The translations under genes were made by a program, and so were the position numbers. Shown in pieces: positions 42,600-54,930 of a stretch of DNA of 64,000 nucleotides; the first letter of the stretch is position 1, and every line of letters begins with the position of its first letter. Location of the stretch: the NCBI GenBank assembly GCA_949752745.1, contig OX457033.1, positions 20,003,907-20,067,906 of the forward strand. Direction: 5' to 3'. Origin of the DNA: Protula sp. h YS-2021. Lineage: Eukaryota; Annelida; Polychaeta; Sabellida; Serpulidae. Below the pieces are notes generated by a model. It worked only from the letters and a program-made list of their open reading frames with translations, had not been told where the DNA came from and did no database searches.

Positions 42600-45080
42600 C
42601 CCTAAGGCTTCAAAACAGATAAAAAAACATCAACACTTTTCGGCAACGTTAAAAAAACGAATCCGCTGGTGGAAATGGATAACGTATGTTTCATCACTGA
42701 AGAAACGTCCTTTCAGAATGAATTCTTTTCCCTGGGAACTACAAGTATGAGATTAAAGTTAAGCAAAACATGACTTTTTAATGATTTTATAGAAGCATAA
42801 TTTGAACTACTCAGACAAAAATAGATGCTACGGACGGGAGAATGAGCCTGCAAATTTTATGGGAGAAATTATAGAGACATGATAAGGGAACTAGGCTAAA
42901 AGCATCGGTGGAAGGCCATGTTCTGCCACAATATACACATGTATTTGAAGGGAGTTGTATAAGAGATTTAAGTTGGATAAAGAAACAAATATTCTATTCA
43001 TTTTACAACTTAATTCCTAACAAAACTTGAGTAAAATGCTCTCTGTGCTTCCGTACTCAACCGTTCACATTTGCCGTGTTGCCAAAACATGAACAGTCTA
43101 CTTTCAAAAACAGCGAAAAAGAAGTGCGCAGCAAATGAGTCACTGATGACCCAAATGCAGTATAACCGCTTGCAACGATTACCACGAGCTAACACTGCAG
43201 GGCAGCACTGGCACACAAGTCAATAACGAATGCAGTCACACTTTAATGCTCAACCTAAAGAAAGCATTGCCACGAAACCCATAAAAATGCCTCTGTATTT
43301 TTTTAATCTATTCAAAAAAAATGTTTTAATATTTCATGAAAACAGTGACTCTTTGAAACAAAATCAATAAGCTATCGAAGTTAAAAGAATATTGGCCAAA
43401 ACTCAATAACAAAATAGTAAGCCACAATCCACAGGTTAACAAATCGCTGTGACTATGGCAAATCTAGACGACAAGTTGCGACTTGTTTCATGGTCCAGTA
43501 TTCCTAAGTCGCTGTTTTTCAGCTTCTTTCAGACGAAATGCAATAAAATGTCCTACTCATTCAATGTTTGAGACAAACCCTAATACGTTCCTCAATGGGA
43601 GGTGGTCAATATTCAAAGCAGATGCATGACATCACAAAAATCTTCAAATTTCATTGGCCCACTGTAGTTACTATTAGTTGACTCATCAATGAACGTAAAT
43701 ATACTATGAATGAAAGTAAATTTATGACTGAAATTGGAACCGTCTCAAAAAAAAAAATCCCCCAAGCGGAATGTAGCACTATAGGAAGGCCAGCTTGGGC
43801 TGGCCTTCCAAAAACAGCTTATACTTTCCAATTTAAAAAGCTTTCATGTGATCCTTTTAAAAGTATTTTACATATTACTCAGTCCCTTCATTGGCCAGCT
43901 TGTGAACAGGTTTCTGGCAAAATGTCATTTCGTTGATTTTTGCTCCTTTGTTCTATCATTTGTTTATACTTTATTTTTATCCCAGCCGAATTCCTTCGAA
44001 ATGCAAAATTTTTTCCCCAAAAACTAAGTACGAATCCGCTTAAAAGCAATAAAAATCACAAAAGCATCAATTACGTTTCTGTTGTACACGCAAACAATAC
44101 TCAATTTGAGGAATCAAATGCTATATATGAACCAAAAACTTTTCGTTAAAAATTCAAAGTACGAATGGGCTTATTATTTTTATTATCGGGTCCTCGGTTT
44201 CTCTTGTTTCTATCTTCATTCTTTTTAATCCTAGTCACACTTTGGGTGATTCGAACAAAATGTGCAAGAATTTTGAATTTCGAATGCGAGGGAACCAGGT
44301 ACAAAATGAAAGAAATTGTAGAAAAATATAGAAGAAATGTAGCAAAAACAGCTCATACTCAGAAAATAAAAGAAATAAAACTTAACCTATTTCTTTCAAA
44401 TTTTAATGAATTTTTAAAATATCATACGGGTTGTTAAAAGCCCGATTGCTCTTCGGTGCAAGAGAAATTTGACCTTTAGGCGAAATCTCTGTCACTTTTT
44501 TACAAGGGTTTTTTTTATTTTACCAGGTTAGTTTGTATTCGAAATGCAGAAGCTCTCCCCATTTTTGTCCAGAAAGCCCAAAGTGTGATTTGGCTTATGA
44601 GGAGCTGACATGGAGCTACGAGTCGTGCCCAATTCCCTATTGTCGCCCAAAAACACCAGATCTAAAATCAAAAGATCAACAAGTCAAATATTTAAATGCC
44701 ATGTCATATGTTTGTTTTACCTAAGAGTTAGATGCTCCACTAAGTAAAACGTTGTGTTGCATCTAAACCTATATAATAAACCGGCTCCACTCCACATGAA
44801 ATGGCTACAAGCACCACGTGCACTTTGCACCACCCCTGACATGTAAGACAAGGGAGAGGCCTTGTCGCAACACAGCCTATGACATGTATTTTTAAGCCTT
44901 TTAAAAGCAACATAACTCTTGCAAAACGCTGCAACAAAAGCTAAAAAAATATTCTTATACTCTAATTATTACGGAAACCAGCAATAATGTCTGAGTTAAA
45001 AAAATGAAAAGTTATCTCTGCATTGCACGTTAGAGAAGCCACTGCCTGAAGGTACTGATCCCAAACACCACGGAAGGCAT
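42600..45080. other. Region upstream of SRBD1 exon 1; no firm gene
   Basis: Expected to hold the SRBD1 promoter and first exon(s), which I could not identify. A frame at 44165-44437 (+) encodes a hydrophobic segment (FLLFLSSFFLILVTLWVI) then a basic helix but has no support beyond length. A perfect hairpin GGAAGGCCAGC-TTGG-GCTGGCCTTCC lies at 43784-43809. Confidence 0.45.
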
Positions 45081-45081
45081 T

Positions 45082-45195
<114 letters not shown>

Positions 45196-46540
45196 TAAAA
45201 AATAGAGAAAAAGATGAGAAAGCTTTAGCGACAGGAAAAAGGAGATACTTTTCTTATGTCAAAAGCCCAAGAAATGTAAACTGCATATATTGAAAACGTA
45301 ATCAATTCAGAAACAAATAAGGAAATCGCCTGCTCAATCTCGTGCTGTCGATCCCATTGCTAAATCATTGGTGAACGATTGTACCCTTTATCACTCATAG
45401 CATAAGTACATCCATTTATCATGATACTGTTCCACTTTTCTTAAAGCACACATTTCTTAGAAAACATCTTCAGAGTGAATAAATAAAGTTATCATATGAT
45501 ATCATACCTACTTAATTTATTAGAAAAGGCAACAAAATCAATAGTAAACCAGATAGACATTATGTAATTGAAAACGAGGGGCTAGATTCTACGTATAAGA
45601 AGCGACACAGTAGAGAAACAGCACAATTCAAGTTTATCGGCGTCATACTTATCGAATTAGGATCATGTAGCATTTTAATGGTTATATTTTTCGACTTGTT
45701 CAATATGTAGGTCAAAAGATAGTATTTAAATACATCAAATTTTCTTTTGGTTTTATTGCAGTCTGGTTCGATAATTTTTCCTTCTTGTCAGATCGAACTC
45801 AATCTGTATATTGATAGAATTGCTTTTGAATTTTGCACTTAACTCATTGGACACCAGAATCCCAAATGATGGGGAGGAGGGTGGGTATAATTCGAGTGAT
45901 GGCTTCTACGTCTACAAGATCTTTTACTTATAAAAACGAGTATTAAGAAGTTAAATACTTCATTTTTAATTCGGAAAATATTGGCATTACGCTACGAATC
46001 CATTACTATGGAAGGCTAGAGCTGGTGGTGCGAAATGAGCACTAAATAGCGTACGAACTGCTTGACACGCTGTAAATTTCAACAAAACATTTTGCTGGAA
46101 AAGCAGAAATAAAAGAAATTATTTCATTACAATCTTTTAATTCACGGGATCTCACCGCGAACTGCCCATTCCATAACAATAACAATGTTAAGCACGACGA
46201 ACTTCCCATTATTAACAACGTTAAATGCTGGAACACAGACTGATACGACCTCATGCCCCTCTATCTGTAGAAACCGCTGCGAGCGATTTCTGTTTTATTT
46301 TTAAATGGGTTAAATCGTTGAATTTCGCTGTATTTTTGGGCATTCAATTTCAACTTTAAACGTGGTTTTGTGACATAATTACAGATGTTTTGATGCTATT
46401 TCTCAATCAGATTAGTAAGAACTGCCATTGCTTTAATGTATTGATGTATTTTACGACCGGCTAACCTGGTGGTTTCAATGAATCCAAGTAAATACTGCTT
46501 TCCCTTACTGATAATAACTTATTTGTTTTTGTGTAAAAGA

Positions 46541-46620
46541 TAAGACATTATGCAACAGCCTTCCGCAGCCATCAAGGGCCTCTGGGCGGGGGTTTCTATG
46601 TTTGCCATAGGGGTTATTAT
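46541..46620 (+). CDS. Candidate small coding exon (membrane-type N-terminus)
   Basis: T-rich tract then AAAAG acceptor, ATG at 46550, MQQPSAAIKGLWAGVSMFAI then GVIM, and a consensus donor GTAAGTAA at 46621. The hydrophobic stretch could be a signal anchor. No partner exon found nearby, so low confidence. Confidence 0.3.
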
Positions 46621-47160
46621 GTAAGTAAAATCCGTCAGATCTTTTGGTTGCCATAGTGGTCAAATTACAGAAGTTTATTGGGTCAGTGATTCGGCCTATT
46701 GTTGTAGATTACTTTAGATACTGTAGCCAATAAGATCCCGAATTGGTGACGGGGCACGTGTTGCACTGGACCGCCCTGGGGTAGAATTTTGGTATAAGAA
46801 TGCGTGATTTCGTCCCATCTGGAGTGATTCCGAGGTAACGCTCGAGATAAAAAATACGGATAGCCAGAAGGTCTAAGTCCTAAGAAGTGGACAAATTTAA
46901 GAGTCCCACAAGGGGGCAAGAATTGAAGGTTCAAACGGTGGACAAAGTACTAACAAGGTCCTAAAGTGAACAAGAAGTTAAGGTCCAAAAGTGGACAATA
47001 TTAAGATAAAAGAACTGGATAATTGTTACGTCCTAAAGTTGGACAGTTATTTGAATAAGAATAAGTACTGAATCTCTAAGTGGATAAATGGGTGCTTAAA
47101 GAAACACGGATTTATTTTAGAAAGTTGTAGGAGGAGCCAAAATAGTTTTCGGTAAGCTAT

Positions 47161-47630
47161 TGTTGTTTTATTAATATCGTGTTGTTGTAATCACTTACCT
47201 GTATTTTAAGAGAAAAACGTAAAGGCCAATATTCCAGAAATATGTCTGTACATTTCAGCGGTTTATTTCGTTTGACAGCGATTTGTTTATGTATTGATAC
47301 TTTTTACTTAATCGTCAGTTTAAGTGGAATTCTGGTTTAGTGAATAAGTGTCAAAGCCGTGTACCTGAGATTAATGTGTGACTGAATATGTGTTGTTTCA
47401 GTTACCGTTGATGACCTTTATAACCACGTTGAAGAACACGTCCATCAAGTTTTAACGCTGGTAACGTACCAGTAGGTTTTCTGTGGGGTGAACGCTTCGT
47501 TAATTGTAGGCAAGCGCACCCAGTGTAGACGAATAAGCGAATAAAGGATTTCCAACGCCTCAACGAACTATTTTCCGTTTTATTCCTCTCCTCACAACGC
47601 AGCTTTCTCTTTTACTAAAGGGGTGACATA
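47161..47630. other. Possible solo-LTR-like segment
   Basis: Starts TGTTG after a purine-rich AGGAGGAG tract (47129-47136 region), holds AATAAA near 47541 and ends near ...GGGGTGACA (47627). This resembles LTR layout, but no target duplication or second LTR was found. Confidence 0.2.
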
Positions 47631-48779
47631 TAACATGCCGACCAGTCACAGTGTCGTATTATACCATGTGCAAAACTGCACTGCCAAAAATTCAGACCAT
47701 GATACAAGACGCAACTGTGCCGAGTCCACAAGGATTCTTCTTAAAGGTCATCTCTCCGCGAGATTGCTCAAAATCCTACAAGGAGAAGGACTATTATGAA
47801 TCACTGATTCAGCAGCAATGAATGCAACAAGACTATGCAAATTAGTTAGCGTATCAGTTATGTACTCTTACAAATGGTGTTTAATAAATGTGTTTGGAGA
47901 GGCTCAACAGCCAACTCGTAAAAAAAACACATATTGACATACCATTAGCGTTGCGCAACGAGTGCACTGCATGTCTCACCTGATGAGCTTTAATCGACAA
48001 CTTCTTTTACATTACATCTTCGATATCTTTAAGAATATCATCACATGCTTACAATATGATTTTCTTGATCTAATTAGATGTAGATGCTTTAGAAAATCTA
48101 CAATGATACTACGCATGAAAGATGTGAAAAGACGACGCTTTAACGTGCTACGATAAGTACTTGATCCTTTTAGTATATTCGGATAGTAGGGACACGGGGC
48201 ATAACGACACGATGCCAACACTGCTATGAGATCTCTCACCCGGCAAGGCTGGGCACCCGTCAGTTTCCTTAAACGTACCTAAACCTTGGTCGCAAAGTAC
48301 GTCTTACCCAGAAAAGACGGCAATGGTTTCAAGACCACCGCCTCCCGTGAACGAGTAACTTGACTGATAGTTTTTCAGTGCCCGCATTTCCATGTGACGC
48401 TTGAGGGCCCAAGAACTACAAAGGAAACGCACTTCAATGTAAGTAGTTTATCTGAAATAATAGAGTGATGGAAGGATGGGGAAGTCAGATATTTCCAAAC
48501 CAGGGAAAAAGTCTAGGCACCACTGTTTTGTCGGACAGAGGACGCTCCAGTTGAAAGAACCTGAGAAAATCAGACAATTTATCACAGGGAGACAAATAAC
48601 CAGAGGAAAGCTTCACCATAATCATGAAAGCCAAGCGGCATGTCATAATTTATTTAACCAAAACCTTCCTGGCTCTGTATTGCTGCTAATCCCGGATATG
48701 GAGAAATGTACACCGAAAGACGATGACTGAAACGTTGGAGAAGACATCGACTTGTATCTCCCCCCACGGAGACTGTTGC

Positions 48780-49290
48780 AATTTATTGAAACTTGAAATC
48801 CGTTAAAGCCCACTCCATCTGACCGATCTCACCCACTCTGGAAGCTAGATCGGCCGAACGTTAGACTGCCTGTGATGTGTTACGCTTGAATGATAAAACC
48901 ACTTGCACGAGCATGCAACAACACCTGTTTGATGAGAGGAAACAACGTCGGTGAACGCATGACACCCTGCTTAGACAAATAAGAGACCACTGTCTGATTG
49001 TCCATCAAAAACTGAATCACGTGACCCTTCAGAAACGTGGAGAGGGGTTGACAAGCCAATAGACGTCTTTTCTATGGTTTTCTTGTCTATCAGTTCCTGA
49101 ATCATTGTGTGTAATATCAACCCCTTGCCTGGCTGGTGCTCGTAGGACGTGAGTGAAAAAGGGCCTGGAAGCTTGGCCAGCGGCGGAAGGATCTGACGAC
49201 CTGATCTGTCTCTTGCAAACTGTAAAGGGTATCCTCCAACGCAACCAGTGGACTATGTGTCTGGGATCTTCTAACGCTTGCCAAGCTTGC
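48780..49290 (-). pseudogene. DIRS-like retrotransposon fragment (RT start and RNase H)
   Basis: Minus strand 49030-48880 reads HVIQFLMDNQTVVSYLSKQG then VMRSPTLFPLIKQVLLHARA, matching the DIRS-type RNase H block (DN.TVV.Y...QGG..S..L). It continues in frame to an interrupted HITGS..(V)..ADLASRVGEIG-type block. Upstream (49290-49031) GLILHTMIQELIDKKTIEKT resembles the RT N-terminal '...EV..LL.KGAIE' region. The polymerase core is missing between them and stops are frequent. It is unrelated in detail to the intact element at 59.3-63.7 kb. Confidence 0.65.
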
Positions 49291-49299
49291 TAAAAATTC

Positions 49300-52200
49300 T
49301 TCAGCCTTCCTGCTACAGGAAAAAGCAATTCTTTAAAGTTTCTTTGGATATCGGCATGCAATCTCGGCCGGATGTTTGACTAGTTGCTGCCTCATAGCAC
49401 AGTACTACTAGCGAGACAAGAAGGTAGACAGATCGTTCAGACGGAGTGAGATTTAAGCTTCAGTAGATCAGATGATGCTGCCACTAGGACGCATTTACTG
49501 AACGAAAGCCGGTATGACAAAACCCAAAACTACCACGTGTACGAATCAGCAAAGTCAGCAAACTGTAATCCGTAAATGAATGGAAATTAAACTTGTACAT
49601 AATACATAAATATGCTATCCAAGATAATTGAAATAAAAAATACGCATTTTACCTTGAGTTTGATCCGTCCTTATTTAAAAAATGTGAACGGAGAAAAACT
49701 ACTTCTTATCAGATCGCGATAAGTTGGGTATGGTTCAATCACATGACTGGAACTGCAACAACACTGATTGGTCGATTGATTGACAACGCATTGTAAACAC
49801 AGTAACAGAGGAACCTATTCTAAATTTACTTTGCACTAATATCCCGCAAAAGTTCTATTGTGGATCGCGATAACCAATGCTTAACACATTGGAAAACTCA
49901 TAGTGATGGCCTCGTAGTCTACAAGCCGATATTTCCGAAAATAAAACTTTAGTAATTCATCAAAGATATAAATGGTCAATTTTAGAATTTTGTTAGCCAA
50001 TGATTCTTTTCAAATTTAGTGAGGATATCTACCTAAGTACTCGACTTTACAATTATTTTGTCACCTGATTGGCTGGAAGTGTTCAGGTGACGGCATTTTC
50101 CTTTTTGAGAAGTTACTTTCAGAATGCTTGTGTCCCAATGTTTAAAGGGAATCACCTTTGGTTCCTTAAGAATGCTCTCAAAGTGAAACTTTTCTATTTT
50201 ATCATCCGCCAAAACTGTCAACTTCTATCTTTTGAATATTTTTCAAAAGTACAAGTACAATCTGAAGGTATATCTTTTCTGAATATTGCGTTTTTGTTCT
50301 TGTATCATCTATTCATTGGCGAAATATGAAAACAATATTTAATAATATATAATAAGATATAAAATATATACGAATATAAAAAAAATAGTAGGCTTGTATG
50401 TCACGTCACGAGTGTCGCCTCATCAATATTTTAAGTGTTTAAAATGTTATACGTTTGTTACGGGACATCCTACGCGTTTTATATTTCTTTGCAAGAACGA
50501 CATAAACATTTGACGATTGAAAGGAAAACTGAGAGCAGAACTCTGATGCAAATTTTCCAATGGAAAAAGTTTTTATAAATGGATAGATGTTGTTAAAGCA
50601 CCTAAGGAATTAAACTAATCTGCGTTGTTTTTCAAGCCCAAGATACTATACTTCAATTCAACTTTCTTTGTTTGAATTAACTGTTTATTCTAATTATTAA
50701 ATAATGTGTGTATTAAATAGTGTATGTAGTGGAAGTCATTTACAATAGTTTAACACGGAATGTAATATGCAGAATGAAATAAATGCTTCTTTCAAACAGT
50801 CTTTAAATACTTTTACTAGTGGGAAGTATAGTCTCTGTATGCAATATATTTGCATTTGAAGAAGACTCGCAAATATATAAGGAATTGTTATAAAAATTAG
50901 TAACCAAGGAATTAATAACTGGGGGTTTATACAGAGCTAGAAAACCGAATAATATATTAGAAGGTGCAATAGCAATGTCCATGAAAAAAGAAAACTTTTT
51001 TCATTCAAATAATTTAAAGGTGACAGAAGGAAAGACAGAAAATATCTGTTGGCACAAACCAAGAGACTAAATTTCGTGAAGCGGTAATGCAACGCATGAA
51101 GTATATAAAATACGTGAAAATTCATAAACAGTTTTTCTCACAAGAATGAACAATTATCCTACTAACTATATGACATTGTCAAACCTTTGCTCCTTATGTG
51201 ATGTATGCTTGATGAGCATTATGACGATATTAATGTAAAGAAAACTGACCAAAAACTTAGCCAAATAACGGGTGGCGGAAAATGCAACTAACTCTTGACC
51301 ATGTAGAAAAAGATGAATACAAATTATGTCTTCAATCCGTGTGAACAGAAGAAATATGCTTTAGCTGAGTTGATGACAAGGAAGTCCACTAATAATTCAC
51401 ATTGCCTCATGAACTGAGATTGACCTTTATAAAGATAATTTTGAATATACGCCGAATTTTAACTTATTTTTGAAATATATATTTTGACCAGTTTATTGAA
51501 TATGTGTGTTAAATATTGCCAGTCAAAAAGAAGAGTTTGACTAATTTCTCTTTGTGAAGTCGCTTACGATCTTTAGACGAGGCATACACTTTGTCTTAAA
51601 ATGATGAAATTCAGAGAATGAGTGGATGTATGGTGGTTTCGCTGTGATGCACTAGTAAATATGTGAGCGTCTGTTTTTCAAACGCCTCTTACTTTGCTTG
51701 GATAGCATTTTCCTTTTCCTCAAATGTTGCCATCACTGATTACTTGATCGGTTTTCGGTGACTCATCGCAGTACTATGAGCAAGAACCGAGTTCTGAAAA
51801 TGCTAAACATTTTATCGGTAATGAATTAGAATCTTCTGTATGTGAAGTGAATGGATTTAGTTTTGGTTAATTCAAAAGAAAATGTATTGCCATACAGAGA
51901 ATCAATAAATGAACGCATGAAAAGGACAGAAACGATGAACTCAATTGCACTTAAAAATAACTGACGGTGACTCGACAGAAAAAGCTCGAGAACACAATTA
52001 TTTTACAGCTAACTAATGCCATTTGCAGTCAAATTTTAACATAACGGCGCATCACCTGCATTGCTCCCTAGAAACCGAGAATAATAGAGATCAATACCGA
52101 AGCGCATGTGAAAACTTTACTATTACCATTCGTCTATCCGCGAGTAGGCATTCCATGTCTAAAATACTCAGATTATTATTGGTTGAGCAATGTAGTTCAT

Positions 52201-53000
52201 CGCATTTCACCTATATTCTGTTCTCTTTAAGAAAATTAGCTGTTATTTTTTGGGATATTTTCACCAGCTGGGTGAATGGGTAAACGAATACTACACAATC
52301 ATTTACATTGATACCAGTGGGTGAACAATTGTTTTCTCCCCATTTTGTTAGAACTGGAGTACAGTTCCCAAATAACTTCAACCCCATCCCTACTTTATTG
52401 TAGAAAACATGTAATTAATTGAATTTTAAAAGTAACTGGAACTCCACGTGGACCGCGTCCAAACACTTTCAGTGTGTTAGCTGGAAACTCATGCTAGCAT
52501 GTAGGCTTCCCTGACTTGACCTATGACCAATGTTGTCGTGACAAAAGACACATGTTTCTAAAAATATGGATGGGCGTGCGTGTAAACTGATGTTAGATTT
52601 TAATTGTGGTAAATTCGTTTAAATAACAGATACAAAGCTATGGTCTTGGTGTTATGTTTTAACTTCGTTACAGGGCAGAGTTAAGTGACTTCGTGACTTT
52701 CAAGATTTAACAGCCTCGGAAGAAGAAAGTGGAAAGGTTCCCGACGGTGCTTATATTCTTATGAATTCTATCTGGGCTGCTAGATGGAACAATGAAGTTC
52801 TTATGCTTGGCAACACGGTAATGAAAGCCTTTAAACTGAGTTATACTTGCTTTAGTTTGGAGGCTACGAAATGCAGCGATTAAGAGAGAATTGCAAACTC
52901 TACGCCAATGGCGTCGACAAAATTTCCTTAGTCCATGGTCCAGAGGGAGATTAGGCGGTGCACATTCACCTTTTAAATCATAATATCTATAGCTTAGGAA
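49300..53000. other. AT-rich intergenic region, no gene seen
   Basis: No open frame with domain or splice support. A short stretch near 52425-52455 (AGTAACTGGAACTCCACGTG) resembles 18868-18895 (AGTAACTGGCACTCCGCGCG), suggesting an old dispersed repeat. Confidence 0.5.
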
Positions 53001-53004
53001 ATGT

Positions 53005-53184
53005 CAACAGCTTGGTCAAGGTTCCAGCATAAGTATATAAAACAGTATACTCTCCTGATGTCGATACTATGGGGGTAGCGGAGGGCCGTGTCGCACCTTT
53101 ACGGAACTGCCACATGCTACTTCTTGTGGATTCGGCGTCCAAGAAATGTACTAAGCTCTGGATTGGTTTTATTTACTGATTGGA
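53005..53184. repeat. 180-bp direct repeat, copy 1
   Basis: Same orientation as 53709-53888 with ~10 substitutions and no indel evident; starts CAACAGCTTGGTCAAGG, ends TTTACTGATTGGA. Confidence 0.9.
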
Positions 53185-53420
53185 AAAATCCATCTGAGTG
53201 AGTGTTGCGCTGGTTGCGAGGACAGCGTATCACAAACTAGCCGTTTCAGTCGTTTGTGTAACGAACCGAGTATCGCGAAGACTGTACAACATTTGGTATT
53301 TTGTCACTTAGATCACGGCAAAATACGGCAGGATCTGTAAAATGAAATTTCAGGTCTAATGAGCGTCCATGATCAGTTCGCGGTCACACTAGAAATCGGA
53401 CAACGATTGCTCTGTAGCAA

Positions 53421-53756
53421 TCAGGCACAGCGCATGCTTTGTGACGAGACTGTCGGAGTTGAAGTGGAACAGGTGCAACACTGCGAATCGAGACTGTCAT
53501 AGTGAATGCCATTCTTCCTCTTGTAAATGGGCGAGTTGTGAGCAAGCGCCATTTTCTCGTATTTGTCCAGGTGACGTTGCCGGAACATCCAGATCTTGCA
53601 GCAAGAATAGGCAGTAGCGACTGTAGTAGGGAGCAGAATTAGGAAGACTAAGGAGCAGACAACAGCGAGTTGCATGACGTCAAGACACACGGCTGTGTCG
53701 TCGTCATGCAACAGCTTGGTCAAGGTTCCAGCATAAGTATATAAAACAGTCTACTC
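53421..53756 (-). CDS. Single-pass membrane protein-like ORF
   Basis: The minus-strand frame runs from a TAG upstream (about 53756) through VMQLAVVCSLVFLILLPTTV, a clear transmembrane segment, then CCKIWMFRQRHLDKYEKMAL and a polar tail (NSPIYKRKNGIHYDSLDSQ), stop at 53421. Basic residues after the membrane segment fit a type I cytosolic tail. No ATG precedes the membrane segment except Met in VMQLAV, so it is probably the last exon of a split gene or a copied fragment. Its 5' end lies inside the 180-bp repeat. Family not recognised. Confidence 0.4.
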
Positions 53757-53888
53757 TCCGGATGTAGATGCTATGGAGGTAGCGGAGGGCCGTGTCGCAT
53801 CTTTGCGGAACTGCTACATGCTACTTCTTGTGGATTCGGCGTCTAAGAAATGTACTAAGGTCTGGAATGGTTTTATTTACTGATTGGA
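53709..53888. repeat. 180-bp direct repeat, copy 2
   Basis: Second copy; overlaps the 5' end of the minus-strand membrane ORF, so the repeat is probably a partial duplicate of that gene's upstream region. Confidence 0.9.
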
Positions 53889-54039
53889 TTTTTGGCTGTG
53901 CTCAGCAACACTATTTAGCAATTAAATTACAACTGGAAGAAATAAACAGCATCATTTAAAGGATAATAATTAAGTGTCCTTGCTTAATTCTTGATTCATG
54001 ATTTTAATTCTAGGATTATTTGCTTTTAAAGGATGGCCG

Positions 54040-54930
54040 AAAGACTCAATGGACATTAGTATTTAATTTCATGGTAGGTGATATAACCCACTCTAAAACG
54101 ATTGAAGCGAACGCTTTAGGAACTACCAGAATACCGTGACTGTCTTCTGAATCGGTAGTCCTCCAAACGATTTTATCTGTCTGACGGTCGAGATCAGGAT
54201 CCACAGGAATCGGTCGACGTATCGTTACACCATCATCTGTGATCTTCTTCAAAGTGTAATTCCTCTGAATCTAGGCCTTGTAATTATCTTTTCTCTTCTT
54301 CTTTCAGGACCAGTGGGAGTGCCTTGGCCATGCCCAGTTCCTGTTTTATCTCTAGTTTTGTTACGAGTGCTTTGATTTCTCATTCAGTGTGGTGATTTTT
54401 TTGGCTTACCTTGCAGTGCTTCAGCTTTTACTTCTTGTTCTAATTTGAGAGACATAAGAGATCTAGATGTTTGGTGTGATGTGGCTTTAGTCCCACTTGA
54501 GCTCTTTAAAGATGCGTCCTTGTCTCGGATTGCTTTGATTTTTGCGTTTATTTGTGTTTTAGGTAATTAGTTTCTTGCACCATAGGGTTAATAGGGAAAT
54601 CTCCCACAGGTGATACTCCTGGTACCCTGTCTACTTCCTTTCCTCCCAAAAGCTGTTCAAAGGCATCGTCTTGAGCTCATTTGCATCTTTATTATCCATC
54701 AAGGAATCTAGAATCTTGTCTGCGGCCTTTCGCCAATCACCAACAACTGATCTGAGGTTTTCTTTCGTAATTTTTGCACATGTGCTGCGCCGTGTTCTGT
54801 CCGTATACACCTTCAGTCAGATGTTCGAAATATCTGTTCCGAGGCCTCCGACAGCACCTTCAATATCGTAGATTATTGGTTCATCGTGAGGTTCATAATC
54901 GGGTCGTTATTCTTTTTCACTGTCGTGCAT
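54040..54930 (-). pseudogene. Decayed coding sequence, unknown family
   Basis: Minus-strand protein-like pieces appear in changing frames: PDYEPHDEPIIYDIEGAVGG (54.9 kb), KITKENLRSVVGDWRKAADK then ILDSLMDNKDANELK (54.7-54.78 kb), DDAFEQLLGGKEVDRVPGVS (54.65 kb) and LKKITDDGVTIRRPIPVDPD then LDRQTDKIVWRTTDSEDSHG (54.1-54.25 kb). Order and strand agree, so they probably come from one gene, perhaps of a mobile element. I cannot name it. Confidence 0.4.

Noticed and set aside
44430..44520. tRNA-like hairpin near 44.45 kb
   Set aside because: Stems do not form a cloverleaf and no T-loop GTTCRA box was seen.
53005..53888. The 180-bp repeats as LTRs
   Set aside because: They do not start TG / end CA, have no target duplication or primer-binding site, and one overlaps a coding frame.
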